Shown piece by piece: positions 43,109-52,997 of a stretch of 55,439 bases of DNA. The stretch is from Ectopseudomonas mendocina (GTDB lineage Bacteria; Pseudomonadota; Gammaproteobacteria; Pseudomonadales; Pseudomonadaceae). The notes beneath the pieces are model-generated. The model saw nothing but the letters and a program-made list of their open reading frames with translations. It had not been told where the DNA came from and ran no database searches. Where the stretch lies: the NCBI RefSeq assembly GCF_008041835.1, contig NZ_VRYE01000135.1, positions 3,944-59,382 of the forward strand, given 5' to 3'. The stretch's first letter is position 1; the number at the start of each line of letters is the position of its first letter. The position numbers and the translations under genes are program-made.

Positions 43109-45295
43109 ATGCGCCGCCTGCTCTTTTCGCTGCTCTGCCTGTTCGCCCTGTCCAGCCTGCCCGTCGTCGCTGCCGAACGTGTCGGTCTGGTGCTGTCGGG
43201 CGGCGCCGCTCGCGGCCTGGCACACATTGGTGTGCTCAAGGCCCTGGAGGAACAAGGTATTCGCATCGACGCCATCGCCGGCACCAGCATGGGTGCCATC
43301 GTCGGTGGGCTTTATGCCGCCGGCTATTCGGTAGCGGAGCTTGAGCGCCTGGCGCTGGAACTGGACTGGCAACAGGCACTGTCCGACTCACCGCCACGCG
43401 AGGACATCCCCTTCCGGCGCAAGCAGGACGACCGTGATTTTCTGATCAAGCAGAAACTCAGCTTCCGCGACGACGGCAGCCTGGGCCTGCCGCTGGGCGT
43501 GATTCAGGGCCAGAACCTGGCGCTGCTGCTGGAAAGCCTGCTGGTGCATCGCAGCGCTACCCGCGACTTCGATCACCTGCCGATCCCATACCGCGCCGTA
43601 GCCACCGACGTGGTCAGCGGCGAGCAGGTGATCATGGGCAGCGGGCACCTGCCGCAGGTGATGCGTGCCAGCATGTCGATCCCGGCAGTGTTCGCACCGG
43701 TGGAAGTCGACGGCCGCCTGCTGGTCGATGGCGGTATGGTCAACAACGTGCCGATCGATGTGGCACGGCAGATGGGCGTCGATCATGTCATCGTCGTCGA
43801 TCTGGGCATGCCCCTGAAACCGGCGAAGGAACTGCTCACCGTGGTCGACGTGATGAACCAGTCGATCAACCTGATGATGCGCAAGAACTCCGAGGAACAA
43901 CTGCAGACGCTGACCGCCGATGACGTACTGATCCAGCCGCCGCTGGCCGGATTCGGCGTCGCCGACTTCAACCGTGGCGAGCAGATGATGGATGCCGGCT
44001 ACCGCGCCGCCCAGATCAAGGCCGAACAGTTGGCCCGCCTGCGCGCCAGCAGCGCCGGCAACCCGGCACTGGCCATGGCCCGCACCCGCGAGCAGCGCAA
44101 CCCGGTGATCCGCGAGATTCACGTGGAGAACGACTCGAAAGTCGGCGATGAGGTGATTCGCCGGCACATCCGCCAGACGCTAGGTGAACCGCTGGACATG
44201 GATCGCCTGCAAAAGGATATGGGCACGCTTTACGGCCTGGACTACTTCGAACGCGTGCAGTACCGCGTGGAGCCGCTGGATGAGCGTGGTAGTGCTCTGG
44301 TGATCGATGCCAGGGGTAAACGCACCGGTACCGACTACCTGCGCCTGGGGCTTAACCTGTCCGATGACATGCGCGGCGACAGCGCCTTCAACATCGGCGC
44401 CAGTTACCGCGTCAACGGTATCAACGAACTCGGCGCCGAGTGGCTGACGCGATTGCAGTTGGGCGATCGCCAGGAACTCTATAGCGAGTTCTACCAACCG
44501 CTGGATGCCGGCTCACGCTACTTTGTCGCGCCCTATCTGTTCGGTGAGGCGCAGAACGTCGAAGCGATCCTGGATAACGACCCCATCGCCGAGTACCGCC
44601 TGGAGCGCTATGGCTATGGCCTCAATCTGGGCCGGCAGATCGCCAACAACGGCGAGATTCGCTTCGGCGTCGGCCAGGCCTGGGGCGAGGCGGACGTACG
44701 TGTCGGTGAACGCGACCTACCCAGTTTCAGCTTCAGCGAGGGCTATTACGAGCTGCTCTACTCCTTCGATACCCTGGACAACCTCGACTTTCCGCGTAGC
44801 GGTGAAGACATCGGCCTGATGCTGCGCAAGTATGCCCGCGGCCTGGGCTCGGACGACGATTATCGCCAGTGGCAGCTGAAACTGGACAAGGCCTACAGCC
44901 ACGGCCCAAACACCTGGCTGTTCGGCGGTCGTTACGGGCGCACCCTGGATGAGGCGGAGGTGGTCACCTCGGGCTTTATCCTCGGTGGTGCGCAGGAGCT
45001 GTCCGGCTTTCGTCAGGACTCGCTGAGCGGGCAGAACATGGCACTGGCACGGATGATCTACTACCGGCGCATGACCCGGAACTCGCTGCTGCCGCTGAAT
45101 TTCCCGCTGTACCTGGGCATGTCGCTGGAGCGTGGTCGCGCCTGGAACAACGACAACGCCTTCGACAGCGGCTACATCAACGCAGCCAGCATCTTCCTCG
45201 GGCTGGATACCCCGCTCGGCCCGCTCAACTTCAGCTACGGTTTCAACGACGAACGGGAAAAGGCGCTGTACCTGAACCTGGGCAAGAGTTTCTGA
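43109..45295 (+). CDS. plpD: Patatin-like phospholipase PlpD, type Vd secreted autotransporter
   Basis: A 728-residue protein, the length of PAO1 PlpD (PA3339). It has a Sec signal (RRLLFSLLCLFALSSLPVVAA), a patatin lipase domain with GGAARG, nucleophile GTSMG and DGGMVNN (Ser/Asp dyad), a POTRA-like segment (about 330-400, NPVIREIHVENDSKVGDEVI), and a C-terminal 16-strand BamA/TpsB-like barrel ending YLNLGKSF. PlpD is carried through its own barrel and released as a phospholipase A1. The ATG at 43109 begins the signal peptide. Confidence 0.92.
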   Translation: MRRLLFSLLCLFALSSLPVVAAERVGLVLSGGAARGLAHIGVLKALEEQGIRIDAIAGTSMGAIVGGLYAAGYSVAELERLALELDWQQALSDSPPREDIPFRRKQDDRDFLIKQKLSFRDDGSLGLPLGVIQGQNLALLLESLLVHRSATRDFDHLPIPYRAVATDVVSGEQVIMGSGHLPQVMRASMSIPAVFAPVEVDGRLLVDGGMVNNVPIDVARQMGVDHVIVVDLGMPLKPAKELLTVVDVMNQSINLMMRKNSEEQLQTLTADDVLIQPPLAGFGVADFNRGEQMMDAGYRAAQIKAEQLARLRASSAGNPALAMARTREQRNPVIREIHVENDSKVGDEVIRRHIRQTLGEPLDMDRLQKDMGTLYGLDYFERVQYRVEPLDERGSALVIDARGKRTGTDYLRLGLNLSDDMRGDSAFNIGASYRVNGINELGAEWLTRLQLGDRQELYSEFYQPLDAGSRYFVAPYLFGEAQNVEAILDNDPIAEYRLERYGYGLNLGRQIANNGEIRFGVGQAWGEADVRVGERDLPSFSFSEGYYELLYSFDTLDNLDFPRSGEDIGLMLRKYARGLGSDDDYRQWQLKLDKAYSHGPNTWLFGGRYGRTLDEAEVVTSGFILGGAQELSGFRQDSLSGQNMALARMIYYRRMTRNSLLPLNFPLYLGMSLERGRAWNNDNAFDSGYINAASIFLGLDTPLGPLNFSYGFNDEREKALYLNLGKSF

Positions 45296-45298
45296 AAC

Positions 45299-45329
45299 GA
45301 CGAGGCCGCGACATACGCGCGGCCTCGTC
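45299..45329. terminator. Hairpin between convergent plpD and fimV-like genes
   Basis: GACGAGGCCGCG pairs perfectly with CGCGGCCTCGTC over a seven-base loop. It starts just after the plpD stop. No T run follows on either strand, so it is a probable but not classical terminator. Confidence 0.6.
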
Positions 45330-45350
45330 AGGTGTAGCAGCACAAGTCTG

Positions 45351-47432
45351 TCAGGCGATTTCCGCCAGCAACTGGCGCGCGGCCTTCCTCTGCTCGTCAT
45401 CGCCGTGATCGATCACCTCGTTGAGGATGTCACAGGCGGTGGCGATATCGCCCTGCTTGATATAAGCCAGCGCCTGGTTGAGCTGGGCCATATGCTCCGG
45501 GTTGCCTGCCAGGTGATCGATATCGCCCTGCAGCGCGGCAGTGGCATCAGCATCGCCGGCAAAAACGTCGAGGAAGTTGTCATCCAGCCCCGGCGCGTCA
45601 TCACTCAGCACCATTTCCATCTCACCCAAGGCGCTCAACTGCTCGTCTTCATGGTGCAGTTCGAACACCTCAGGCAGCTCCTGCAGGTTGCTGGCGAAGG
45701 ATGCATCGAACTCCGGTTCGACAGCCGGCTTGGCTTTGCCTTTGGCGGTAGCCGGGAACGGGCTGACCAGCTCCCAGTCGGCATCCAGCGACAGGTCGTC
45801 GAGGTTGAGCTGGAAATCCTGCTCGGTCAGCGGCTCTGCAACAGGCGGCGACATAACAGGCTCTTTCGGTGCCGGCTGGGACATGGGCAGGTCGGGATAG
45901 CGTGCCTTGAGTGCATCGATACGCGCAGCGTCGAAGGCCTCGCCCCGCAGCACCGCCTCCTCACGGGCAAAGCCTGCGCCATCACCGAGCATCGCCATGA
46001 CTTCCAGCAGACGAAAGCGCAGATCACTGCGCTGCGGTGCCTGAGCCAGTGCCTTGTTCAGTTCGCCACGGGCCTCGCTGAGACGCCCATAGGCGATATA
46101 GACATTGGCCGCCTCAAGCGCATCGACTGGCGCCTGGGCCCGGGCAGGCACCGGTGCCGGCACGGCCTTCAGCACCGGCTCGGCAGGCACCGAAGCGGCA
46201 ATCTGCGGCTGGGGTTGTGGCTGAGACGCCTGCGCCTTCGCTTGCACCTGAACCACGGGCTTGCCTGTGTCGCCACGCCGCCGCACAGCCCATAACAGTG
46301 CACCGAGCAGCAATAAAAGACCCGTGCCACCTGCCAGGAGCGTCGCCCACCAGCCACGCCCGACAATGGGCTCCTGCAAACTGACCGGCGTTGCCACGAC
46401 AGGCGCAGTAACGGGCTCGGCTGGTGTACGCGCAGCCAGCTCAGCCAACAGGGCATCCTTCTGCGCGAGTTGTTCCTGCAATTGCTGCAGTTGCAGTTGC
46501 AACTGCGCCAGGCCTTGTTGCAACTGCAGGTTTTCTGCTGCCTGGTTGGCCAACTCGGCATCCAACTGACGCTGCTTCTCAGCCAGTAGCTCCAGGCTTT
46601 CGGCTTGTGGCGGCGCCGACTCCACAGCAGCCGGTGGCGCGCTGAGCAATCCCTCGACACTGCTTTGTGCAGCGACGGGCGCGGCGTCGGCTGCCGTTGG
46701 TGCGGCAGTCGGCTGGGGCGTGCCTGCACGCGCGGCATCCGGCAACAACAGAGCGGTACCAGCCAGCAGACGACTTGGATCACCACCAGCAAAGGCATTC
46801 GGGTTGAGGGCAAGAATGCCCTCCATCAATGCCTGCTGAGACAGCGTGCTGCCCTGCTCACGCAAACGCGCAGCGATGGACCAGAGGCTGTCGCCGCGCA
46901 CGACTTGGTGACGATGCCCGGCCGTGGCACTCGGTGGAGGCACCGCTCTGACCGGTGCCACTGGAGCCTGAGCACGCGGGGTCACTTGCGAGACTACTGC
47001 AGCACTGGGCGCTGCCACCGAGGTGTAGGCCGATGAGCCTGGCGGGTCGAGCAGCACGGTGTATTCGCGCAGCAACTGACCGTTGGGGCGCGCCACCTCG
47101 ACGATGAAATTCAGGTAAGGCTCGCGCACCGGACGGCTGGAAACCACACGAATGACACTGCGCGAACCACGTAACAGCGGCGTAAAACGCAAGTCATTGA
47201 GAAAGTACAAACGCTCGACGCCCGAACGGCTGAACACCTCGGCAGGCGCCAGACCAACGCGCAGATCCTGCGCGCCCAGGTCACCCACCTCGAGCAATTC
47301 GATCTCGGCCTCGAACGGCTGGTTCAACGCCGAGTGCAGGGTGATGTCCCCCAACCCGAGCGCCGGCGCCATACCCGAATAGAGCGCAGAGCCTGACGCC
47401 AAACCCAACATTAACTGACGCACCCGAGCCAT
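45351..47432 (-). CDS. Second FimV-like LysM protein (PA3340 homologue)
   Basis: A 693-residue paralogue of FimV: signal peptide, FimV N-domain (LGDITLHSALNQPFEAEIEL), LysM near 170-225 (HQVVRGDSLWSIAARL), a Gln/Leu coiled coil (about 295-340), one membrane helix (about 360-380), and a C-terminal TPR-like motif (ALAYIKQGDIATACDILNEV). It lacks most of the acidic repeat region of FimV. A hub role at the cell wall is inferred. The ATG at 47432 has GGAGG before it. The 278-bp gap upstream holds its promoter; I see no other gene there. Confidence 0.85.
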   Translation of the reverse strand: MARVRQLMLGLASGSALYSGMAPALGLGDITLHSALNQPFEAEIELLEVGDLGAQDLRVGLAPAEVFSRSGVERLYFLNDLRFTPLLRGSRSVIRVVSSRPVREPYLNFIVEVARPNGQLLREYTVLLDPPGSSAYTSVAAPSAAVVSQVTPRAQAPVAPVRAVPPPSATAGHRHQVVRGDSLWSIAARLREQGSTLSQQALMEGILALNPNAFAGGDPSRLLAGTALLLPDAARAGTPQPTAAPTAADAAPVAAQSSVEGLLSAPPAAVESAPPQAESLELLAEKQRQLDAELANQAAENLQLQQGLAQLQLQLQQLQEQLAQKDALLAELAARTPAEPVTAPVVATPVSLQEPIVGRGWWATLLAGGTGLLLLLGALLWAVRRRGDTGKPVVQVQAKAQASQPQPQPQIAASVPAEPVLKAVPAPVPARAQAPVDALEAANVYIAYGRLSEARGELNKALAQAPQRSDLRFRLLEVMAMLGDGAGFAREEAVLRGEAFDAARIDALKARYPDLPMSQPAPKEPVMSPPVAEPLTEQDFQLNLDDLSLDADWELVSPFPATAKGKAKPAVEPEFDASFASNLQELPEVFELHHEDEQLSALGEMEMVLSDDAPGLDDNFLDVFAGDADATAALQGDIDHLAGNPEHMAQLNQALAYIKQGDIATACDILNEVIDHGDDEQRKAARQLLAEIA

Positions 47433-47710
47433 GTGACCTCCAGGGTTATCCGGCTCGAACGCCACCTCCACGACTCCTGTCTGAGCTTCCATTGGTCGGG
47501 AGACTGGCGCCCTTGAAAGTTCCGAGAACGGCTGACAAGCCTCTTGTCGAGGCCGTCTCGGATTACATTATGGCTACTGATTCACACAGTAGCGGCCTGG
47601 GCGTCAGTTTGCCGATGAAAGCACGGTGCCATCAAGCGCCATTAGTCAAAAGCTGGACACAAAAATGATTTCGATCAGAAAGTGATCGAAATTTTGACAC
47701 CAACAGCCGG

Positions 47711-48142
47711 TCACTTCATCAAATTACCCAGTACACGGGCGTGAACCTGCTGGCAGCGACGCAGATCATCCTCATCAATACCAGCAAAGACCTCATGGCG
47801 CAGCTGGGTGGAGATCGCCTCGATCTTTTCAATCAGCGGCTGCGCCTTGGGCTGCAGCGCGATCTTCTTGGCGCGGCGGTCTTCAGGCACGGCTACACGC
47901 GTGACCAGACCCTGACTTTCCAGACTGTCGAGCAGACGTGCCAGGGTTGGCCCTTCAACGCCGACGCTCTGTGCCAGTTCACGCTGAGTGGGCATTTCGG
48001 TGAAGCGCGCCAGGTGCAAGAGCACCAGCCAGCGCGCCTGGGACAGCCCCAGGCCGACCAGACGTCTATCGAGTTCGGAACGCCAGGCGCGCGACAACTG
48101 GGCAACCTGCATGGCAAAGCGGTGTTGATCGGGGTAAGACAT
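47711..48142 (-). CDS. MarR-family transcriptional regulator
   Basis: A 143-residue MarR protein with the winged-helix segment TQRELAQSVGVEGPTLARLLDSLESQGLV and wing VPEDRRAKKIAL. It represses or activates in response to small aromatic or oxidising ligands in the family. Position matches PA3341 between the FimV-like gene and hsbD. A perfect CTAAT-T-ATTAG dyad lies 31 bp before the start, a likely autoregulatory site. Confidence 0.9.
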   Translation of the reverse strand: MSYPDQHRFAMQVAQLSRAWRSELDRRLVGLGLSQARWLVLLHLARFTEMPTQRELAQSVGVEGPTLARLLDSLESQGLVTRVAVPEDRRAKKIALQPKAQPLIEKIEAISTQLRHEVFAGIDEDDLRRCQQVHARVLGNLMK

Positions 48143-48172
48143 GGGCTAACGGACTCATACAAAGGTCAAAAA

Positions 48173-48183
48173 CTAATTATTAG
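48173..48183. promoter_or_regulatory. Candidate MarR auto-operator
   Basis: CTAAT-T-ATTAG is a perfect 5+1+5 dyad in an AT-rich patch 31-41 bp upstream of the marR-type ATG at 48142. Size and place fit MarR self-repression; the site may extend with weaker symmetry. Confidence 0.5.
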
Positions 48184-48277
48184 CCAGCTAGCCATAACCC
48201 GTTGCTCAGGGCAAGTCCAGATTATTGCGTGACCGTTGCAGGATGCGACCGATTTGCACTGAATACATTTTCCGGGC

Positions 48278-49438
48278 TCAGACAGAGACCTGATTACGTC
48301 CAGACGCCTTGGCCTGATACAACGCACGATCAGCCTGCTCGTACAACTGGCTGAGCTGTGGCTGACTGTCCGGACTCAGCCAGGCAACCCCGACCGACAT
48401 GGTCAGCACCTTGCCACTGGCGGACTCGCGATGACTGATACCCGCCTGCTCCAATGCCTGCCGCAGGGCTTCAGCGCGCCGTACCGCTTCATCGGCAGCG
48501 ATATCGAAGAGCAACAGGGCGAATTCCTCGCCACCGAGACGCACCCCCATATCCAGCGGCCGTCTGGCCGCCTGCTGGATAAGCGCGCCAACATGTTGCA
48601 AGGCGACGTCTCCAGCCTGATGACCATAGCTGTCGTTATAGGCCTTGAAATGATCGATATCGCACAGCAGCAGCGCCAGTGACTTGCCTTCTCGTTGTGC
48701 CTGACGCCACAGACGTTCGAACTGTCGATTGAAACTGCGTCGGTTGTGCAGCCCCGTCAGGCTGTCGTGATAGGCCAACAGACGCATCAGCCGGCTGACC
48801 AGAAAATACTCGCGCGACTTGTGCTCGAGCAGGTAGCAGCCGACGCCACCGATGAGGTTGCCGAAGGTCAGCAACAGCACATTATTGAGCAGCTTGGGCA
48901 CCGGCAAGCCAGATGCCAGCTCCGCCAACACATAGGCCAGCAATACCACCAGGGAACAGACAACGGCCTCACTCAACCGCAGCCCCACGAGAAAGTAAGC
49001 GGCCATACTCACCAGCATCAGCCCTTCATAGGGGTAGTCGGGGTCGGCACGATGAGCCACACCGACGATCATCGCAGCCCCGACACCCAGCACGAGGATG
49101 CAGGTCATGCTCAGCGGCAGCCAGAGATGACGATAGCGGCGCTGCACAATGAAAAAGGCACACACCAGCAAAACAGCCAGCGCCAGAACACGAATGGCAA
49201 TGACCCAACTGACGTGCGAGTCCGGCACGACGGCCATATCGAAAACCGTCAGTGCCAGCCAGATCACGGCCGCCACGCTCAGTGCAATACGTTTAAGCTC
49301 GAAGCTCTCCTCGAGGATAGAGGCGCGGTACTCACGCTCCAGCGCCTGAGAAAAGCGCAATCGGCGAAAGCCCTGGCTGAGCTGATCGGCATAAGGGCTG
49401 GGACGAACTTCGTCGAGCCAGGCTTGATCCTTGGGCAC
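48278..49438 (-). CDS. hsbD: Membrane-bound diguanylate cyclase, HsbD-like
   Basis: A 386-residue protein: a cytoplasmic start, about six hydrophobic helices (about 50-210), and a GGDEF domain with LGGEEFALLLFD near residue 304 and HDSLTGLHNRRSFNRQ. It should make cyclic-di-GMP. Its position before recQ is that of PAO1 PA3343, HsbD, linked to the HptB pathway. The start is GTG at 49438 with AGGTAAGGG before it. hptB, hsbR and hsbA, near recQ in PAO1, are not found here. Confidence 0.83.
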   Translation of the reverse strand: MPKDQAWLDEVRPSPYADQLSQGFRRLRFSQALEREYRASILEESFELKRIALSVAAVIWLALTVFDMAVVPDSHVSWVIAIRVLALAVLLVCAFFIVQRRYRHLWLPLSMTCILVLGVGAAMIVGVAHRADPDYPYEGLMLVSMAAYFLVGLRLSEAVVCSLVVLLAYVLAELASGLPVPKLLNNVLLLTFGNLIGGVGCYLLEHKSREYFLVSRLMRLLAYHDSLTGLHNRRSFNRQFERLWRQAQREGKSLALLLCDIDHFKAYNDSYGHQAGDVALQHVGALIQQAARRPLDMGVRLGGEEFALLLFDIAADEAVRRAEALRQALEQAGISHRESASGKVLTMSVGVAWLSPDSQPQLSQLYEQADRALYQAKASGRNQVSV

Positions 49439-49531
49439 CCTTACCTCGCCAACAGGCTATATGTCTCTCACCTTAGCCGTACCGCGGCAATGCCGCCACA
49501 GGTGCAGCAGCGCTTTCTCTGACCAGGTGTT

Positions 49532-51664
49532 TCAGAGTTCGAACTCCGCCTGCAGGGCTGCGCGCACGCAGTAGAGCACTGCTTCGTCAATACGACCGGC
49601 AAACAGCGGCGCAATGTCACTGACCGGCGGCAACTCACCCTCTCCGTCGAGGAAGGCCTCCTGAATCTCGCCCAACAGGTCTTCCGGCAGATCCAGCGCC
49701 TGCTCAAGGCTCAACTGCTGTGCGGCGATCGCCTCCGCCATCAGGCTGTAGACGTTCTTCTCGCTGCAGTTGAGCTGGCCGGCGATTTGCGTCGGCGTCA
49801 TGCCGGCGCGGGCCAGGCTGAGCAGTTCATGACGCAGGTCGGCGACTGGCGCCGGCGCGGCTTCCTCAATCGCGCCATTGAGCACCTGCAGAAAAGCCTG
49901 GCCATAGCGTTCCAGCTTGCGTGCACCGACACCACTGACTTCGGCCATTTCGCGCAGCGAGCCCGGCTGGCTGCGCAACATTTCCAGCAGCGTGGCATCG
50001 GGGAAGATCACGTACGGCGGAACGCTGTGCTCTTCGGCCAGCTTACGCCGCAGGCTGCGTAGCGCCTCCCACATGTCCCGCTCATGGCCGCGCACCAGTT
50101 GGCTGGCAGCGCTACTGGAGGCCTTGGCCGCCTGTGCCGGCTTGGGCTCACGGCGCAGTTGCAGGCTGACCTCGCCACGCAGCAGCGGCCGGCAGCTCTC
50201 ACTCAGGCGCAAACCGCCGAAGCCGTCCAGATCGACATCGGCCAGGCCACGGGCAACTAGCTGACGGAACAGGGTGCGCCACTCGACCTCGGAAAAACCC
50301 TTGCCGACGCCGAACACCGCCAGGTGCTGATGGCCAGCAGCGCGAATCTTCTCGTTGTCGCGGCCCAGCAGAATGTCCACCAGATGACCGACACCATAGC
50401 GCTGGCCGCTGCGATAGACCGCCGACAACGCCTGGCGCGCCGGCTCGGTAGCATCCCAGGTCTCGACGCCATCGATGCAGTTGTCGCAGTGCCCACAAGG
50501 GTTGGGCAATTCTTCATCGAAGTAGGCCAGCAGCGCCTGACGGCGGCAGCGGGTTTCCTCGCACAGGGCGAGCATGGCATCGAGTTTGTGCTGCTCGATG
50601 CGCTTGTGGCGCTCGTCGCCGTCGGAATTGTTGAGCATCTGCTTGAGGAAGATCACATCCTGCAGGCCGTAAGCCATCCAGGCATCGGCTGGCAGGCCGT
50701 CACGGCCGGCGCGACCGGTTTCCTGGTAGTAGGCCTCCAGCGACTTGGGCAGATCGAGGTGGCAAACGAAGCGCACGTTGGGCTTGTCGATACCCATGCC
50801 GAAGGCGATGGTGGCCACCATTATGAGGCCTTCCTCGTTGAGGAAACGCTTCTGGTGATAGGCGCGCAGCTCGTTGGGCAAACCGGCGTGGTAAGGCAAA
50901 GCCGGAAAACCCTGGCTGCTGAGAAAGTCGGCGACCTCCTCGACCTTCTTGCGCGACAGGCAATAGACGATACCGGCATCGCCCTTGCGCGGGGCGAGAA
51001 AGCTCAGCAGTTGCTTGCGCGGCTGGTCCTTGGGCTGGATACGATAGAAGATGTTTGGCCGGTCGAAGCTCGACAGAAAGCGCTCGGCATTGTCCAGGTG
51101 CAGGCGCTGAACGATTTCTTCGCGGGTGCGCTTGTCTGCCGTGGCAGTCAGGGCGATACGCGGCACATGGGGAAAAAGCTCAGCCAGCTGGCCGAGCTGC
51201 AAGTACTCCGGCCGGAAATCGTGGCCCCACTGCGATACGCAGTGCGCTTCATCGATGGCGAACAGGGCGATATCCAGACCCTGCAGGAAGCTCAGCATGC
51301 GCGGCTGCACCAGGCGCTCGGGCGCCAGGTAGAGCATCTTAATCTGCCCACGGCGGATGCGGTCGGCAATCTCGCGCTGCTCATCGATGCTCAGTGTGGA
51401 GTTCAGCGCAACGGCGGCCACACCTAGTTCGTCGAGGGTGGCCACCTGATCGTCCATCAACGCGATCAACGGCGAAACCACCACCGCCAGGCCCTCGCGC
51501 ATCAGTGCCGGCACCTGGAAGCACAACGACTTGCCGCCGCCGGTCGGCATCAGCACCAGGGCATCGCCGCCGCCGGCCACGCGCTCGATGATCGCGGCCT
51601 GGTTGCCGCGAAAGGCGTCGTAGCCGAAAACGTCTTTGAGAATGCGCATGGCGTGGTCGAGCAT
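49532..51664 (-). CDS. recQ: ATP-dependent DNA helicase RecQ
   Basis: A 710-residue superfamily-2 helicase: Walker A MPTGGGKS, DEAH box DEAHCVSQWGHDFRPEY, motif VI QETGRAGRDG, the RQC zinc cysteines (CRRQALLAYF and PCGHCDNC), and an HRDC domain (about 515-595). An extra C-terminal helix-turn-helix-like part (about 600-710) is common in Pseudomonas RecQ. It unwinds recombination intermediates. GGAGG six bases before the ATG at 51664 fixes the start. Confidence 0.95.
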   Translation of the reverse strand: MLDHAMRILKDVFGYDAFRGNQAAIIERVAGGGDALVLMPTGGGKSLCFQVPALMREGLAVVVSPLIALMDDQVATLDELGVAAVALNSTLSIDEQREIADRIRRGQIKMLYLAPERLVQPRMLSFLQGLDIALFAIDEAHCVSQWGHDFRPEYLQLGQLAELFPHVPRIALTATADKRTREEIVQRLHLDNAERFLSSFDRPNIFYRIQPKDQPRKQLLSFLAPRKGDAGIVYCLSRKKVEEVADFLSSQGFPALPYHAGLPNELRAYHQKRFLNEEGLIMVATIAFGMGIDKPNVRFVCHLDLPKSLEAYYQETGRAGRDGLPADAWMAYGLQDVIFLKQMLNNSDGDERHKRIEQHKLDAMLALCEETRCRRQALLAYFDEELPNPCGHCDNCIDGVETWDATEPARQALSAVYRSGQRYGVGHLVDILLGRDNEKIRAAGHQHLAVFGVGKGFSEVEWRTLFRQLVARGLADVDLDGFGGLRLSESCRPLLRGEVSLQLRREPKPAQAAKASSSAASQLVRGHERDMWEALRSLRRKLAEEHSVPPYVIFPDATLLEMLRSQPGSLREMAEVSGVGARKLERYGQAFLQVLNGAIEEAAPAPVADLRHELLSLARAGMTPTQIAGQLNCSEKNVYSLMAEAIAAQQLSLEQALDLPEDLLGEIQEAFLDGEGELPPVSDIAPLFAGRIDEAVLYCVRAALQAEFEL

Positions 51665-51835
51665 GAAGGCCTCCAAATCTGGCCGCGCATTATGCCGCAG
51701 GATGGCGGGCAACAGGGCGCCTACCCGTCCGAAGCAGCCGAATCGCCATCTGCAGAGCGCCCGCGCTGGTCGCAGAGGCGGCGGTGAACTAGAATCCACC
51801 CGACTTATCCCCTAAGCCTCAAGGTAACCCCCACG

Positions 51836-52420
51836 ATGTCCTTCGCTGAGCAACTGTCCCGCCTGCAAGCCTTTCTCGATGCCGATGAGTTGCATGAGGA
51901 AGCGTTGGACTACGTGGCCGCCCATGGCTACCTGACCGCACTGGCAATCTGCCCCGATCAGGTGCCGGAGCGTGAATGGATCGACGCGCTGTTCGCCGAA
52001 CCGCCGCACTACCGCAGCGATGCCGAACGCGAAGAGATCGAAGGTACGCTGATCCACCTCAAGGCGCACATCGCGCGCCAGTTGGCCGGTGAAGAAGAGC
52101 CGGAACTGCCCTGCGATCTGGATCTGGGTGACGAACCGGATGACTCCGACCTGCGCGGCTGGTGCATCGGCTTCATGGAAGGCGTGTTCCTGCGCGAGGC
52201 CGTGTGGTTCGAGGATGCCGAAGACGAAGTCAGCGAGTTGCTGCTGCCGATCATGGTCGGCTCGGGTCTGTTCGACGAACAGACCGAGTTCGCCGAGATC
52301 GCCCGCGACAGCGACCTAGTAGACAGCATGATCGAGCAGATTCCCGAGCTGCTGACCGCCCTCTTCCTGCTGTGCCAGGCGCCGGAAGAAAAGCCCGCGC
52401 TGCTCAAACCTCGCCACTGA
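51836..52420 (+). CDS. UPF0149 (YecA/YgfB-like) protein
   Basis: A 194-residue acidic protein. It has the family pattern LHEEALDYVAAHGYLTAL and LRGWCIGFMEGVFLRE, with a helical C-terminal part. No SEC-C zinc motif is present, so it is nearer YgfB than true YecA. Function is unknown; YgfB in P. aeruginosa affects AmpDh3, but homology at this level does not prove the same role. AAGG lies before the ATG. Confidence 0.8.
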   Translation: MSFAEQLSRLQAFLDADELHEEALDYVAAHGYLTALAICPDQVPEREWIDALFAEPPHYRSDAEREEIEGTLIHLKAHIARQLAGEEEPELPCDLDLGDEPDDSDLRGWCIGFMEGVFLREAVWFEDAEDEVSELLLPIMVGSGLFDEQTEFAEIARDSDLVDSMIEQIPELLTALFLLCQAPEEKPALLKPRH

Positions 52421-52465
52421 GCGCCCACGCCGGGGCATGACCCCGGCTGCCGCCAAGACCCGCCC

Positions 52466-52864
52466 ATGCCGCGTGATATCCAGCCCAGCCGCCATCGCAG
52501 CGTCCGCTACCTGCTGCTGACCATCGGCTGGCTGAGTGTGGCACTCGGGGTCATCGGCATCTTCCTGCCGGTGCTGCCGACCACGCCTTTTCTACTCCTG
52601 GCGGCCGCCTGTTTCGTGCGCAGCTCCCGGCGTTTTTACCTCTGGCTGCTCACCCACCCGCGCCTGGGGCCGTGGATTCGCGACTACCTCGAAGGCCAGG
52701 GCATACCGCTCAAGGGCAAGGTCTACGCCCTGCTGCTGATGTGGGCCAGCATCAGCTTTTCCTGCTATCTGGTGCCGATGCCCTGGGCACGCGCTTTCAT
52801 GCTGACCAGCGCGGTACTGGTAAGCATCTATATCCTGCGCCAGAAGACGCTGCAACGCCCCTGA
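52466..52864 (+). CDS. DUF454 (YbaN-like) inner-membrane protein
   Basis: A 132-residue protein with LLLTIGWLSVALGVIGIFLP and VLPTTPFLLLAAACFVRSS near the N-terminus and a second hydrophobic stretch near 85-120. P-x-L-P-T-T-P-F-L-L-L-A is the DUF454 signature. Function unknown. The start codon has no good Shine-Dalgarno, 45 bp after the UPF0149 stop, so coupling is possible. Confidence 0.82.
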   Translation: MPRDIQPSRHRSVRYLLLTIGWLSVALGVIGIFLPVLPTTPFLLLAAACFVRSSRRFYLWLLTHPRLGPWIRDYLEGQGIPLKGKVYALLLMWASISFSCYLVPMPWARAFMLTSAVLVSIYILRQKTLQRP

Positions 52865-52997
52865 GGGCCTTCGGGCGACGCAGGCTGGTCAAGGCCTCGA
52901 CAACCTTTTGACAGTGCTCGTCTGCCCTGACGGATCGGCCGGCAAATAGCCGGCACCTCACCTAGACTCACCGAATCAGGCCTACAGGCACGACCTC

